A stretch of 64,000 bases of DNA from Paracoccaceae bacterium (GTDB lineage Bacteria; Pseudomonadota; Alphaproteobacteria; Rhodobacterales; Rhodobacteraceae), in contig JANSYP010000001.1 in assembly GCA_024742405.1 (NCBI GenBank), forward strand, positions 124,001 through 188,000, in the 5' to 3' direction. Position numbers and translations under genes: made by a program. Of this stretch, positions 25,775-35,082 are shown in pieces; position 1 is the first letter of the stretch, and each line of letters opens with the position of its first letter. Under the pieces are notes generated by a model. It saw only the letters and a list, made by a program, of their open reading frames with translations. It had not been told where the DNA came from and ran no database searches.

Positions 25775-26209
25775 ATGAAACCAATTTTCACCGCAGCCGC
25801 GATTGCTGTGCTCGGAGCCGCGCCGGCGTTCGCCGAAGGCGACGCTGCCGAAGGCGAGAGCGCGTTTCGCCAATGCCAGTCCTGCCATGTCGTCGTTAAC
25901 GATGCGGGCGAAACGCTGGCCGGTCGTAACGCCAAGACCGGCCCGAACCTCTATCAGGTCTCCGGACGTCAGGCGGGCTCGGTCGAGGGCTTCCGGTATT
26001 CGGATTCGCTGGTCGAGGCGGGCGAAGCCGGGCTCACCTGGGACGAAGACACCTTCGTCGAGTATGTCCAGGATCCGACCGGGTTCCTGCGCGAGTATCT
26101 CGACGAAAGCCGTGCACGCGGAAACATGTCCTACAAGGTGCGCAAGGAAGAGGACGCGCACAATCTTTACGCGTATCTGGTGAGCCTCGGCGGTGACGGC
26201 GGAAGCTGA
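25775..26209 (+). CDS. cycA: cytochrome c2, soluble periplasmic
   Basis: The protein has 144 residues with a cleavable signal peptide (cut after APAFA, about residue 20). It is the mobile carrier between the bc1 complex and the reaction centre. The heme motif is CQSCH, and Met in RGNMSYKVRKEEDAHN is the axial ligand. The internal segment AGRNAKTGPNLY and VEYVQDPTGFLREY closely follow R. sphaeroides cytochrome c2. It follows hemA and ends at a strong terminator. Confidence 0.95.
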   Translation: MKPIFTAAAIAVLGAAPAFAEGDAAEGESAFRQCQSCHVVVNDAGETLAGRNAKTGPNLYQVSGRQAGSVEGFRYSDSLVEAGEAGLTWDEDTFVEYVQDPTGFLREYLDESRARGNMSYKVRKEEDAHNLYAYLVSLGGDGGS

Positions 26210-26235
26210 CCGACCAGGCAAAGATCTGCTGCAAG

Positions 26236-26259
26236 CGCCCGCCCTTCGGCGGGCGTTTT
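26236..26259. terminator. intrinsic terminator after cycA
   Basis: CGCCCGCC-CTTC-GGCGGGCG is a perfect 8-bp stem followed by TTTT. It lies between the convergent cycA and bchO genes. Confidence 0.9.
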
Positions 26260-26286
26260 GCTGTTACGGGCGGCCTGGGCCCCGTT

Positions 26287-27183
26287 TCAGGCGGCCGCAC
26301 TGCCCGATTGACGGGCGACGAATTCCTCGACGATACGGGCGATCCGCTCGGGCGCTTCTTCATGGGCAAGATGGCCTAGCTCGGGCAGGTGCATGACGGT
26401 GGCGTCGGCGAGCTTCCCGGCGGCGCGGTCGGACGTCTCGGGCGGTACGGCCTTGTCGTTGTCGGCGGCGATGAGCAGCGTGGGCACGGTGATCCCGGGC
26501 AGGGCGGCCTGCAGGCCCTCTAGATCCCACTGCGCCATCATGGTCAGCGCGCCCTCGACATGTTCGGCATCGGAAATGGCCGCGCGATAGAGCGCGATTC
26601 CGGGCTCGTCGAGCGTGCTGCCGGTCGAATTGATCAGACTGCGCACCGCCGCGGTCGTGCCTGCAGAAGCCGCAAAGACCGACGGCACCATCGGGTTGAG
26701 AGCGAGCATCTTGGCCATCACCGGAAAGGCCCAGGCGGCAGGGCCGGGGAAGGACTCCAGCGCCGCGTTCAGCCCGATCACCGCGCGGGGCCGCGGATCG
26801 AGCAGGTCTGTCAGCTTCAGCGCCAGCGCTGCGCCTGCGGAATGACCGATGATCGCCGTAAAGCGCCAATCCTCCTGCGCGGCGAGGGCGGCCACATCTT
26901 CAGCCATCTGCGGCAGCCCGGAGCGTTGTTTCGTGCCCAGATGGGTAAATCCCTGACCGGGCAGATCGAGCGCAATGACCCGGTGGTTTCGGGCGAGCAG
27001 GGGCATCAGGTCGCGCCAGCTGTGGGTGGCCCCGCCCGCGCCATGGAGCAGCAGCAGGGCCGGTACGTCCGCCGTGTTGGTTTCGGGGCCCATCTCCTGA
27101 ATATGCCAGCGGTGGGGGCGGCAGGCGACGAGGCGCGAGGCCTTGCGATTGGGCCAGAGCAGGGCCTGTTGTCCCCATTTCAT
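26287..27183 (-). CDS. bchO: alpha/beta hydrolase BchO of the magnesium chelatase operon
   Basis: The protein has 298 residues. BchO is an alpha/beta-hydrolase always found with bchI and bchD; its exact reaction is not settled. It has the oxyanion motif LLLHGAGGATHSW, the nucleophile elbow IGHSAGAALAL, and the acid/His region HLPELGHLAHEEAPE. It lies 18 bp after bchD as the last gene of crtA-bchIDO. Confidence 0.92.
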   Translation of the reverse strand: MKWGQQALLWPNRKASRLVACRPHRWHIQEMGPETNTADVPALLLLHGAGGATHSWRDLMPLLARNHRVIALDLPGQGFTHLGTKQRSGLPQMAEDVAALAAQEDWRFTAIIGHSAGAALALKLTDLLDPRPRAVIGLNAALESFPGPAAWAFPVMAKMLALNPMVPSVFAASAGTTAAVRSLINSTGSTLDEPGIALYRAAISDAEHVEGALTMMAQWDLEGLQAALPGITVPTLLIAADNDKAVPPETSDRAAGKLADATVMHLPELGHLAHEEAPERIARIVEEFVARQSGSAAA

Positions 27184-27201
27184 TCCGCCGTCTCCTGAGG
27201 T

Positions 27202-28926
27202 CTAGTCGGTCAGCGCGCCGGTGACGGCCTGACTGAGCCCCTTCGCATCGGCCCGGGGCAGCGGCACATATGGCGCGTCGAGGGTCTCGGCGAGCGCGCG
27301 CAGGCCGGGCTGGGGGCGCTTGGACATGTCGATCACCAGCGCGGGCAGATCGGACGCGCGGGCGGCGCGCGCCACACGCTGAGCATCTTCGGCGGCCTGG
27401 CCGCGGCTGGCGGTTCCATCCAGCGCGATGTTGGCCTTGCCATCGGTGAGCAGGCAGAGCGTGGGCGTCATGCCGTGGCTCTGGGCCTGTTCGGCCAGCG
27501 CCATCGCCGCCTGCAGTCCGGCGGCAAGCGGCGTGCCGCCGCCGCCGGGCAGCTCGGCGAGCCGGCGTTTGGTCTGAACCAGAGAGCGTGTGGGCGGCAG
27601 CAGCGTTTCGGCGCCCTCGCCGCGAAAGGCCACGAGCGCGACATGGTCGCGGCGCGCATAGGCCTCGGCCAGCAGCAGCTCCACCGCGCCCTTGGCCTCG
27701 GCCAGACGGGCCAGAGCGGCGGAGCCCGAGGCGTCCACGGTGAAGATCAGCAGCCGGTCGGCGCGGTCCTCGTAACGCTTGAGCCGGATATCCTCCGCCC
27801 GGACATGGAGCGTGCGGGGCGTGCGCGCCTGAGTGCGGCGCAGGCCCTGCCAGGGTGCTGCGGCGCGCAGCGTGGCGACCAGATCGAGCCGCGACGTGCC
27901 GTCGAGCCGTCCGGGCCGCGAAGGCAGCGGGCGGCCACGGCGATTGCCCTTGCGCTTGGTCCCCGTGCCGGTGCTGCTGGGCCCTGCACGCCGCGCCTTC
28001 TGGGCGGCCAGCCGTGCCAGCAGATCAGGGGGCAGGGCGGCGGCGACGGCCTCCAGCAACAGCTCGGCGGGGAGCTGTTGGGGCATTTCCTCTTCGGACG
28101 CGTCACTCTCGGGCGGGTCGTTCTGGTCCGGCGGCTCGGGGACCTCGTCCGGCTCCGGGGGATCGGGCGGGGTGTCTTCGGCCGTGCTTTCGGGAAGGAC
28201 CGTGGCCCGTGGCGCCAGCACGAGTGCCGCGGCCTCGGCCAGATGCTCCGCACTGACCGTGTTCGCGCCGTCGAGCGCTGCAAGAGCCCGCGCGGCACGT
28301 AGGGTCAGCAGCGGCGCGCGGAGCCCGTCGATGCCCAGCCGGGCGGCCAGCGCGGGGATGTCGGCCAGCAATTCCGGCGAAAGGACGACTCCCTCCAGAC
28401 CCGCGGCCGCGGCAGCGATCGCAGCCGGGTCGAGCTGCACCTGTGGGGCGTCCCCATGGGCCAGGCCGTCGAGTTCGACATGAAAGGCGAGCCGGTCAGT
28501 GAGGGTCTCTGGCGCAGCTTCCGCCGGTTCGGCGCCTTCGTCCATGACGATCAGGCTATGCCCCGGTCCGGTGTCGAGCGCCGCGGCCAGCCGCGCGGCG
28601 AGGCCCGGGGGGCAGCGTTCGGCCATGGTCAGAACCAATGCTGCGGGGTCCGCCAGCAGACCGCGCGCGCGCGCCGGGCGCCCTTCGGCCAGGGTGGCGG
28701 CAAGATCGAGCCCGCCGAAGAGCGCGTCATCGCCAATCGCGGGGTGCAGTTTGCGCAAGCCGAGGGGCAGGGCCGGGAGCGCCGCGACATAGCGGTCGCG
28801 CACGGGACCCGACCGGGCCCGCAGCCAGAGCCCGCCGAGGCCGGCCGGATCGACCGCCAGCAGCTCCAATGCCCGGACGGCGCGCTGCCAGGCTCCGGTG
28901 GTGGCCCCGTTTGCGGCCCCCTCCAT
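27202..28926 (-). CDS. bchD: magnesium chelatase subunit D
   Basis: The protein has 574 residues. It forms the BchI:BchD ring complex that drives Mg insertion into BchH-bound porphyrin. The N-terminal half is a degenerate AAA+ domain. It is followed by a Pro/Glu/Asp-rich acidic linker (about 245-285, PPDPPEPDEVPEPPD), and a C-terminal von Willebrand A domain with the MIDAS motif VDASGSAAL and later LLTDGKANIALDG. The start lies 2 bases after the bchI stop. Confidence 0.95.
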   Translation of the reverse strand: MEGAANGATTGAWQRAVRALELLAVDPAGLGGLWLRARSGPVRDRYVAALPALPLGLRKLHPAIGDDALFGGLDLAATLAEGRPARARGLLADPAALVLTMAERCPPGLAARLAAALDTGPGHSLIVMDEGAEPAEAAPETLTDRLAFHVELDGLAHGDAPQVQLDPAAIAAAAAGLEGVVLSPELLADIPALAARLGIDGLRAPLLTLRAARALAALDGANTVSAEHLAEAAALVLAPRATVLPESTAEDTPPDPPEPDEVPEPPDQNDPPESDASEEEMPQQLPAELLLEAVAAALPPDLLARLAAQKARRAGPSSTGTGTKRKGNRRGRPLPSRPGRLDGTSRLDLVATLRAAAPWQGLRRTQARTPRTLHVRAEDIRLKRYEDRADRLLIFTVDASGSAALARLAEAKGAVELLLAEAYARRDHVALVAFRGEGAETLLPPTRSLVQTKRRLAELPGGGGTPLAAGLQAAMALAEQAQSHGMTPTLCLLTDGKANIALDGTASRGQAAEDAQRVARAARASDLPALVIDMSKRPQPGLRALAETLDAPYVPLPRADAKGLSQAVTGALTD

Positions 28927-28928
28927 GG

Positions 28929-29981
28929 TCAGCCCAGGATCTCGTCGACGGTGCGGGCAACCCGTGTGGTGGAGCCGGCCTCGTCGAGAGGGTCACGGCG
29001 CAGGCGGTGGCGCAGGCACGAGGCTGCGACAGCGCGCAACTGATCGGTCGTGACCTCTTCCAGATCCTGGTAGGCGGCGAGCGCGCGGCCGGCGCGCAGC
29101 AGCGTCAATTCTCCGCGCAGTCCGTCGGAGCCGAGCGCCACGCAAAGCTCCGCACAGGCGCGCAGGATCGGCTCGGGTGCGTCGACCTCGGGGAGCCGGA
29201 CCTTGGCGGCGACGATCCGGGCGCGCAGGGCGGCGTCCTTGTCGTCCCAGTCGTCGAGAAAGCCCGCGCGGTCGGTCTCATAGGCGTCGCGGCGGCGGAT
29301 GACCTCGATCCGCTCGTCGATATCGGTGGGCGAGGCGACCTCGACCGAGAGCCCGAACCGGTCGAGCAGCTGCGGGCGCAGCTCGCCCTCCTCGGGATTG
29401 CCGGAGCCCACCAGCACGAAGCGGGCAGGATGGCGGATCGAGAGCCCTTCGCGCTCAACGACATTCTCGCCGGACTGCGCCACGTCGAGCAGCAGATCGA
29501 CGATATGATCCTCCAGCAGGTTGACCTCGTCGATATAGAGATAGCCGCGGTTTGCACGGGCCAGCAGGCCGGGCTCGAACGCCTTCACGCCCTGGGCCAA
29601 CGCCTTTTCGATATCGAGCGTGCCGGTGACCCGGTCCTCGGTGGCGCCCAGCGGCAGGTCGATGACCGGCGTGGGCTTGCTGACGAGGGTCTCGTCGGCG
29701 ATCTCGGCCCAGTCCGGGCAGTCCTCGGGGCGCGCTGCATTGACCGGGCAGCCCGCCACGGCCTCGATCGGCGGCAGCAGTGCGGCGAGCGCGCGCACGG
29801 CGGTGGATTTGCCGGTGCCGCGGTCGCCAAAGACCAGTACGCCGCCGATGCCGGGGTCGATGGCGGTCAGGACCATCGCCGTTTTCATCTCCTCCTGCCC
29901 GACGATGGCGGAAAAGGGGAACGGACGCTTGGCGGCCTCGGCGGTGCGATCTTTCGGCATCGTTGCAGCAAAGTCCTTCAT
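28929..29981 (-). CDS. bchI: magnesium chelatase ATPase subunit I
   Basis: The protein has 350 residues of the AAA+ family. It has Walker [15 protein letters not shown], Walker [20 protein letters not shown], sensor [20 protein letters not shown]. It powers magnesium chelation with BchD and BchH. The start overlaps the crtA stop by 4 bp, so crtA and bchIDO are one operon. Confidence 0.97.
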   Translation of the reverse strand: MKDFAATMPKDRTAEAAKRPFPFSAIVGQEEMKTAMVLTAIDPGIGGVLVFGDRGTGKSTAVRALAALLPPIEAVAGCPVNAARPEDCPDWAEIADETLVSKPTPVIDLPLGATEDRVTGTLDIEKALAQGVKAFEPGLLARANRGYLYIDEVNLLEDHIVDLLLDVAQSGENVVEREGLSIRHPARFVLVGSGNPEEGELRPQLLDRFGLSVEVASPTDIDERIEVIRRRDAYETDRAGFLDDWDDKDAALRARIVAAKVRLPEVDAPEPILRACAELCVALGSDGLRGELTLLRAGRALAAYQDLEEVTTDQLRAVAASCLRHRLRRDPLDEAGSTTRVARTVDEILG

Positions 29982-30721
29982 GCGGCGGTCCTTTCAGATC
30001 TAGCGGTCAGGCCGGGCAGATTGGCAAGGGGGTTGCCGCCCTCCCACGCCCCGGCGGTGCCGAGCACGCGGAACCGGGCGTAGAGTTCCTCGCGGAACCA
30101 GCCCTCGCTCCGCACGGCGGCAATGGCGCGGGCATGGGGGCCGTCGCGCCGTGCGAACTGCGCCATGCTGTCGGCATCGGGCCAGATCGAAAAGGTGACC
30201 TGATGGAAGAGCGGCACCTCACCGATGCCGATCTTGAAGAGCACGTTGGGATCGGCACCGATCACGGCGGAGATGTCGGGCACCCGGCGCCAGAACCGTG
30301 CGGCTGCGCCCGGGCGCACCGTGGCACGGGTCAGCGCGGCGAGGGGACCGGTGGCGAGTTTGGCAGGGTCGGTGCCGTCGGACGCGAAGGGCGTCACGCC
30401 GGCCCAGTTGCCCCGCACAGATGTGGGCGACAGGAACACCGTCCAGGCCTCCGCCGCGCGGGCGCGGTAGCGTTGGAAGGCGGGCGCATTGGCCGTGGCG
30501 GCGCGGGCGGTCTCCGCGTCGGGCCAGGTGGCGAGCACAGCATAGACGGCCGTGTTCGGCACCGGCGTGAATCCTTCGCCGGTACCCGACCCGCAGAGCT
30601 TCCAGAAGCCGATATGGGGTGTTTTGGCGAAACTGCGCCGGGCCAGACCCATTTGCGCAAAGGCCCAGAGCCGGGCGCGGGCGCTGGCGAAGCGGTAAAG
30701 GCTGAGGCTGACCGTTTGCAT
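29978..30721 (-). CDS. crtA: spheroidene monooxygenase
   Basis: The protein has 247 residues. It oxidises spheroidene to spheroidenone with O2, the carotenoid colouring aerobic cells. Typical sequence is [40 protein letters not shown] and [19 protein letters not shown]. It is the first gene of crtA-bchIDO and is divergent from crtI across a spacer with two PpsR palindromes. Confidence 0.95.
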   Translation of the reverse strand: MQTVSLSLYRFASARARLWAFAQMGLARRSFAKTPHIGFWKLCGSGTGEGFTPVPNTAVYAVLATWPDAETARAATANAPAFQRYRARAAEAWTVFLSPTSVRGNWAGVTPFASDGTDPAKLATGPLAALTRATVRPGAAARFWRRVPDISAVIGADPNVLFKIGIGEVPLFHQVTFSIWPDADSMAQFARRDGPHARAIAAVRSEGWFREELYARFRVLGTAGAWEGGNPLANLPGLTARSERTAA

Positions 30722-30758
30722 CGATTGCCATCCCTCCGACCCGACTCTGTCGTCGGGT

Positions 30759-30776
30759 TGTCAACTTACCTTTACA
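30759..30776. promoter_or_regulatory. PpsR/CrtJ operator palindrome (crtA side)
   Basis: TGTCAACTTACCTTTACA fits TGT-N12-ACA and lies 38 bp upstream of the crtA start. Confidence 0.85.
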
Positions 30777-30813
30777 TAACGGCGCCCGAATGCAAGGTCG
30801 ACATAAACCTTTC

Positions 30814-30830
30814 TGTCAAAGGCGTAGACA
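30814..30830. promoter_or_regulatory. PpsR-like site with 11-base spacer in the crtA/crtI region
   Basis: TGTCAAAGGCGTAGACA has TGTC and GACA arms but only 11 bases between TGT and ACA, one fewer than the two flanking exact operators. It sits midway between them and may be a weak third site. Confidence 0.35.
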
Positions 30831-30846
30831 GGCGCGTCTCGGTGAT

Positions 30847-30864
30847 TGTAAGCTAAACTAGACA
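30847..30864. promoter_or_regulatory. PpsR/CrtJ operator palindrome (crtI side)
   Basis: TGTAAGCTAAACTAGACA fits TGT-N12-ACA and lies 16 bp upstream of the crtI start. Together with the site at 30759 it brackets the divergent promoter region. Confidence 0.85.
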
Positions 30865-30880
30865 GTCATACAGTGAGATC

Positions 30881-32485
30881 ATGATGACACGAGTCGATCT
30901 GAACCTTGTGCCTGCCCAGGATGCCGGAACCGGCGCCGAAACCGACCCACAGGGACGGCCGCAGGCCTTGGTGATCGGCGCGGGGTTGGGCGGGCTTGCC
31001 GCGGCCATGCGGTTGGGCGCCAAAGGCTACCGCGTGACTGTGCTCGACCGGCTCGACACTCCCGGCGGCCGCGGCTCGGCGCTCTGGCGCGACGGGCACC
31101 GGTTCGATCTGGGACCGACCATCGTGACCGTCCCGCAAGTCTTTCGCGAGCTCTGGGCGGTCTGCGGACGCGATTTCGACGCGGAAGTGGATTTGCGCGC
31201 GCTCGATCCGTTCTACAAGATCCAGTTCGCCGATGGCGAGAGTTTCACAGCGCGTCAGGACACTGATGCGATGCGCGCCGAGGTGGCCCGGCTCAGCCCC
31301 CGCGACCTGCCCGGCTACGAGAAGTTCCTGCGCGACAGCGAGGCGCGCTACGAGTTCGGGTTCGAGGATCTGGGCCGCCGCCCGATGAACGAGCTGTGGG
31401 AACTGATCAAGGTGCTGCCGCGCTTTGCGATGCTGCGCGCCGATCGCTCCGTCGTCGGCCATGCACGGCGCCGGTTCAAGGATCCCCGGCTGCAGATGGC
31501 CTTCAGTTTCCACCCGCTCTTCATCGGGGGCGATCCCTGCCACGTGACGTCGATGTATATCCTGGTCTCGCATCTGGAGAAGGAATTCGGCGTCCATTAC
31601 GCGATGGGCGGCGTCGAGGCGATTGCCAAGGCCATGGCCGGCGTGATCGAGGATCAGGGCGGCACCGTCCGCTACGGCGCCGAGGCTGATGAGATTCTGG
31701 TGGAGAACGACGCAGCGTCGGGCGTGCGCCTGAACGATGGTTCCGTGCTCAAGGCGCCTGTCGTGGTGTCGAACGCCGACGCCGGCCACACCTATGACCG
31801 GCTCTTGCGCAACCACACGAAGAAACGCTGGACCACACCGCGGCTCAAGCGGTCGCGCTGGTCCATGGGGCTTTTTGTCTGGTATTTCGGCACCAAGGGC
31901 ACCCGGAGCATCTGGCCCCAGGTCGGACACCACACCATCGTCAATGGCCCGCGCTACGAGGGCCTGTTGCGCGATATCTTCCTCAAGGGCCATCTGGCCG
32001 AGGACATGAGCCTCTATCTGCATCGGCCCAGCGTCACCGATCCGACCTGCGCGCCGGAGGGGGACGACACGTTCTATGCACTCTCACCGGTGCCGCATCT
32101 GGGCTTCGACGATGCGGTAGACTGGACGGCGATGGCCGAAACCTACCGCGAAAAGGTGCAGGCGGTGCTGGAAGAACGGCTGCTGCCGGGGCTCGGCGCG
32201 CATCTGAGCGCGTCGGAGGTCTTTACGCCCGAGACGTTCCGCGACCGCTACCTCTCGCCCCACGGGTCGGGGTTCTCCATCGAGCCGCGGATTCTGCAAT
32301 CGGCCTGGTTCCGGCCGCATAATGTCAGCGAAGAGGCCCGCGGGCTCTATCTGGTCGGCGCGGGCACCCATCCCGGCGCCGGTCTGCCAGGGGTGATTTC
32401 GTCGGCCGAGGTTCTGGGCAAGCTGGTGCCCGACGCACCCGGTGCCGCGGCGCCCGCCGCCCCGCTGCGGATGGCCGCGGAATGA
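30881..32485 (+). CDS. crtI: phytoene desaturase
   Basis: The protein has 534 residues. It is a bacterial CrtI flavoprotein desaturating phytoene, probably to neurosporene for the spheroidene route. The N-terminal FAD motif is VIGAGLGGLAAAMRLGAKGY, preceded by about 28 polar residues. The C-terminal FAD motif is LYLVGAGTHPGAGLPGVISSAE. Two ATG codons stand together (30881 and 30884). The stop overlaps crtB by 4 bp. Confidence 0.96.
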   Translation: MMTRVDLNLVPAQDAGTGAETDPQGRPQALVIGAGLGGLAAAMRLGAKGYRVTVLDRLDTPGGRGSALWRDGHRFDLGPTIVTVPQVFRELWAVCGRDFDAEVDLRALDPFYKIQFADGESFTARQDTDAMRAEVARLSPRDLPGYEKFLRDSEARYEFGFEDLGRRPMNELWELIKVLPRFAMLRADRSVVGHARRRFKDPRLQMAFSFHPLFIGGDPCHVTSMYILVSHLEKEFGVHYAMGGVEAIAKAMAGVIEDQGGTVRYGAEADEILVENDAASGVRLNDGSVLKAPVVVSNADAGHTYDRLLRNHTKKRWTTPRLKRSRWSMGLFVWYFGTKGTRSIWPQVGHHTIVNGPRYEGLLRDIFLKGHLAEDMSLYLHRPSVTDPTCAPEGDDTFYALSPVPHLGFDDAVDWTAMAETYREKVQAVLEERLLPGLGAHLSASEVFTPETFRDRYLSPHGSGFSIEPRILQSAWFRPHNVSEEARGLYLVGAGTHPGAGLPGVISSAEVLGKLVPDAPGAAAPAAPLRMAAE

Positions 32486-33522
32486 TCGCGCCGGGGGATA
32501 TGGACGCCTGCCGCGAGGCGATCCGCCATGGCTCGCTGAGCTTTCACGCGGCCTCGCGCCTGTTGCCGGACCGGGTGCGCGACCCGGCGCTGGCGCTCTA
32601 TGCGTTCTGCCGGCTCGCCGACGATGCGGTGGATCTGCACCAGGACAAGGCCGCGGCGGTGCTGCGCCTGCGCGACCGGCTCGACCGCGCCTATGCTGGC
32701 CGGCCGATTGATGCGCCGGCGGACCGCGCCTTTACCGCCGTGATCGAGGATTACGAGATGCCCCGCGCGCTGCCGGAGGCGCTGCTCGAAGGGCTCGCCT
32801 GGGATGCCGTGGGCACCCGGTATGCCGGCCTCACGGGTCTCTTCGACTATTCCGCGCGGGTCGCCGCAGCGGTGGGCGCGATGATGTGCGTGCTGATGGG
32901 CGTGCGCGACGCCGATGCGCTGGCCCGGGCCTGCGATCTGGGTGTGGCGATGCAACTGACCAACATCGCCCGGGATGTGGGCGAGGACGCCTTTCACGGG
33001 CGGATCTATCTGCCGACCGACTGGCTGGCGGAGGCCGGTATGACCGAGGACAGCTTCCTCGCCGACCCGCTGCCCACTGCGCCGGTGCGCGCGATGGTCA
33101 AGCGGCTGCTGGCCGAGGCCGAGCGCCTCTATCTGCGCTCCGAGCCCGGGGTGGCCCGGCTGCCGCTGTCCTGTCGGCCGGGGATTTTCGCCGCGCGCCA
33201 CATCTATGCCGGGATCGGCGGGGCGGTGCGGCGCAACGGCTATGACAGCATCTCCTGGCGCGGGCGCACGACAAAGGGGCAGAAGGTCGGCTGGCTTGGG
33301 CTCTCCGCGGTTCGGGCGACGCTGTCGACGGTGTTGCCGGGCTCGCCTGTTCTCTTTGCTCCACCGTTGGCGGAAACCGCCTTTCTGGTCGAGGCCGCGG
33401 CACGGGAGCCGCGCCGGGTCGAAGGCTGGGGACCGGGCCGCTCCGGCGCGCTGCTGGAGATCTTCGCCCAACTCGAAGCCCAGGATCGGGCCCGCAGCGG
33501 CGGCGTGACCCCGGCGGAGTAG
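32482..33522 (+). CDS. crtB: phytoene synthase
   Basis: The protein has 346 residues. It condenses two geranylgeranyl diphosphates to phytoene. The aspartate motifs are LADDAVD (about 47-53) and IARDVGEDAFHGRIYLPTDWL. It is coupled to crtI by an ATGA overlap. Confidence 0.96.
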   Translation: MIAPGDMDACREAIRHGSLSFHAASRLLPDRVRDPALALYAFCRLADDAVDLHQDKAAAVLRLRDRLDRAYAGRPIDAPADRAFTAVIEDYEMPRALPEALLEGLAWDAVGTRYAGLTGLFDYSARVAAAVGAMMCVLMGVRDADALARACDLGVAMQLTNIARDVGEDAFHGRIYLPTDWLAEAGMTEDSFLADPLPTAPVRAMVKRLLAEAERLYLRSEPGVARLPLSCRPGIFAARHIYAGIGGAVRRNGYDSISWRGRTTKGQKVGWLGLSAVRATLSTVLPGSPVLFAPPLAETAFLVEAAAREPRRVEGWGPGRSGALLEIFAQLEAQDRARSGGVTPAE

Positions 33523-33589
33523 GGGCGGCAACGCTGGACGCGGCGCCGCAGCGTCGCTAGCCTTGCCGTAACCTCTGGAGGGGCGTCCG

Positions 33590-34075
33590 ATGGATTGGTC
33601 TGTTCTTGCGATCTATGTCTGCGCCTGCGTCGCCGCGGGCGCCACGGGGTCGCTGTTTCCGCCGGGCCAATGGTGGAAATCCCTGAAAAAGCCGTGGTTC
33701 ACGCCACCCGACTGGGTGTTTCCTGTCGCCTGGACGACGATCTACGCAATGAGTGCCGTGGCGGCGACGCGGATCTCCAGCGAGACTGGAAACGGGCTGG
33801 CTCAGGCGCTCTGGGCGCTGCAGATCGCACTCAACACGCTCTGGTCGCCGATCTTCTTCGGGCTGCACCGGATCCGGGTGAGCCTCGTGGTCGTCACCGC
33901 GCTCTGGCTGACCGTCTTTGCGACCGTGATCCACTTCTGGCAGCTCGATTTGCTGTCTGGTCTGCTGATGGCACCCTATCTGATCTGGCTAACCGTCGCC
34001 TCAGCATTGAACGGCGCGGTGATCATGCTGAACCCCAAGGAGGGCCGCGGCGGGGCGCCGACCGCCGCCGAGTGA
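33590..34075 (+). CDS. tspO: TspO/MBR family tryptophan-rich sensory protein
   Basis: The protein has 161 residues with five membrane helices. In R. sphaeroides the outer-membrane TspO represses PpsR-regulated genes in oxygen, probably through porphyrin export or sensing. The family signature is visible as WWKSLKKPWFTPPDWVFPVAWTTIY and ALNTLWSPIFFG. It follows crtB by 67 bp. In Rhodobacter crtCDEF come next, but here a housekeeping region follows. Confidence 0.95.
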   Translation: MDWSVLAIYVCACVAAGATGSLFPPGQWWKSLKKPWFTPPDWVFPVAWTTIYAMSAVAATRISSETGNGLAQALWALQIALNTLWSPIFFGLHRIRVSLVVVTALWLTVFATVIHFWQLDLLSGLLMAPYLIWLTVASALNGAVIMLNPKEGRGGAPTAAE

Positions 34076-34092
34076 CAAGGCGGCTCACGCGC

Positions 34093-34128
34093 CGACCCAA
34101 GCTACGACCCAAGCTCCGGTCCAGGCTC
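34093..34128. repeat. three 12-bp tandem units after tspO
   Basis: CGACCCAAGCTA, CGACCCAAGCTC and CGGTCCAGGCTC stand head to tail in the 133-bp spacer between the convergent tspO gene and the SH3 protein gene. Confidence 0.75.
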
Positions 34129-34208
34129 CGAGAATGCGCGACGGACCGGGGTTCCGGCAACGCACCAAGGATCAGGACGCGGGCGATGCCGCAACGTTCC
34201 GGGCGGCG

Positions 34209-34958
34209 TCAGTTGTCCAGCGGGTCCAGGAACTGGCTCGAGATATAGACCGTTTCGCCGGTGTCGGGATGGCCGACAGCGGCCCAGCCGCCCGAGAACT
34301 CCCCGCGCAGTTCCAGAAGCTCGCCATTCGTTACCCGTCCGACCACGGCGTTCAGGGTCGATGGACCGCCGCGCAGGTTCACCGACGACGCGGTGACCGA
34401 GGCCAGCGGTCCGTCCGGCTCGGGCGCTGTGGGCGCCGCGGTCTGGGTCTCGGGCGTCTCGGCGCGCAGGGGCTGACCGCCGCCGGGCCGCGCCAGATCC
34501 GCGAGCGAGGGGCGCGCGGGAATTTCGTCCTGGGCCTCATCGAGCGCCGCATTGACCTGATCGCGCAGATCGAGCGCGCTGCCGAGCCCCAGCCCGCCGC
34601 CATTCGCGAACCCGTCCGGCAGGGCCTCCTCCGGTGAAATCAGGGTATCCGACGGGTTGCCGAACCCGTCGAGCGTGGCGCGGGTCGCCTCCGCCCCGTC
34701 CTCGAGCACCGGCTGGAGCGCCGGGGGCGGCTCCAGCACGATACGGGCAGGGGCCTCAGGCACTGGTTCCCGCCGAACCACGGCCTGGGTTTCGGAGGCG
34801 CGCTGGGCCCGGGCGGTTTCCGGCGCCGCAGGCTCCTGGGCCTCGGGCTCCGGAGCGATCACGACCTCTGGGGCGGGGGCTTCGGGGATCGGGCCGCCGC
34901 CAAAACGCATGATAAGAAATATGGCCACCAGTAATATGGCGGTCAGCCGAAGTCCCAT
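34209..34958 (-). CDS. SH3-domain (bacterial type) membrane-anchored or secreted protein
   Basis: The protein has 249 residues. It has an N-terminal hydrophobic segment (MGLRLTAILLVAIFLIMRFGGG), a long Pro/Ala/Glu-rich low-complexity region, and a C-terminal bacterial SH3 domain (VTASSVNLRGGPSTLNAVVGRV...GYISSQFL-like ending). Such proteins act in the envelope; no function can be assigned. ATG 34958 follows GGAGGGGACGG, so it is preferred to the longer frame starting at 35012. Confidence 0.8.
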   Translation of the reverse strand: MGLRLTAILLVAIFLIMRFGGGPIPEAPAPEVVIAPEPEAQEPAAPETARAQRASETQAVVRREPVPEAPARIVLEPPPALQPVLEDGAEATRATLDGFGNPSDTLISPEEALPDGFANGGGLGLGSALDLRDQVNAALDEAQDEIPARPSLADLARPGGGQPLRAETPETQTAAPTAPEPDGPLASVTASSVNLRGGPSTLNAVVGRVTNGELLELRGEFSGGWAAVGHPDTGETVYISSQFLDPLDN

Positions 34959-35082
34959 TCCGTCCCCTCCTTCGATTCGCCAACCGTTAGCGCAGCTGCC
35001 GATTCGCCGCACGGCTATTTGCGGGCACCGAATATGCCCGTGGCTTCTTTACCGGGCGGTTTCGCGCGGCTAGACATCGCCA

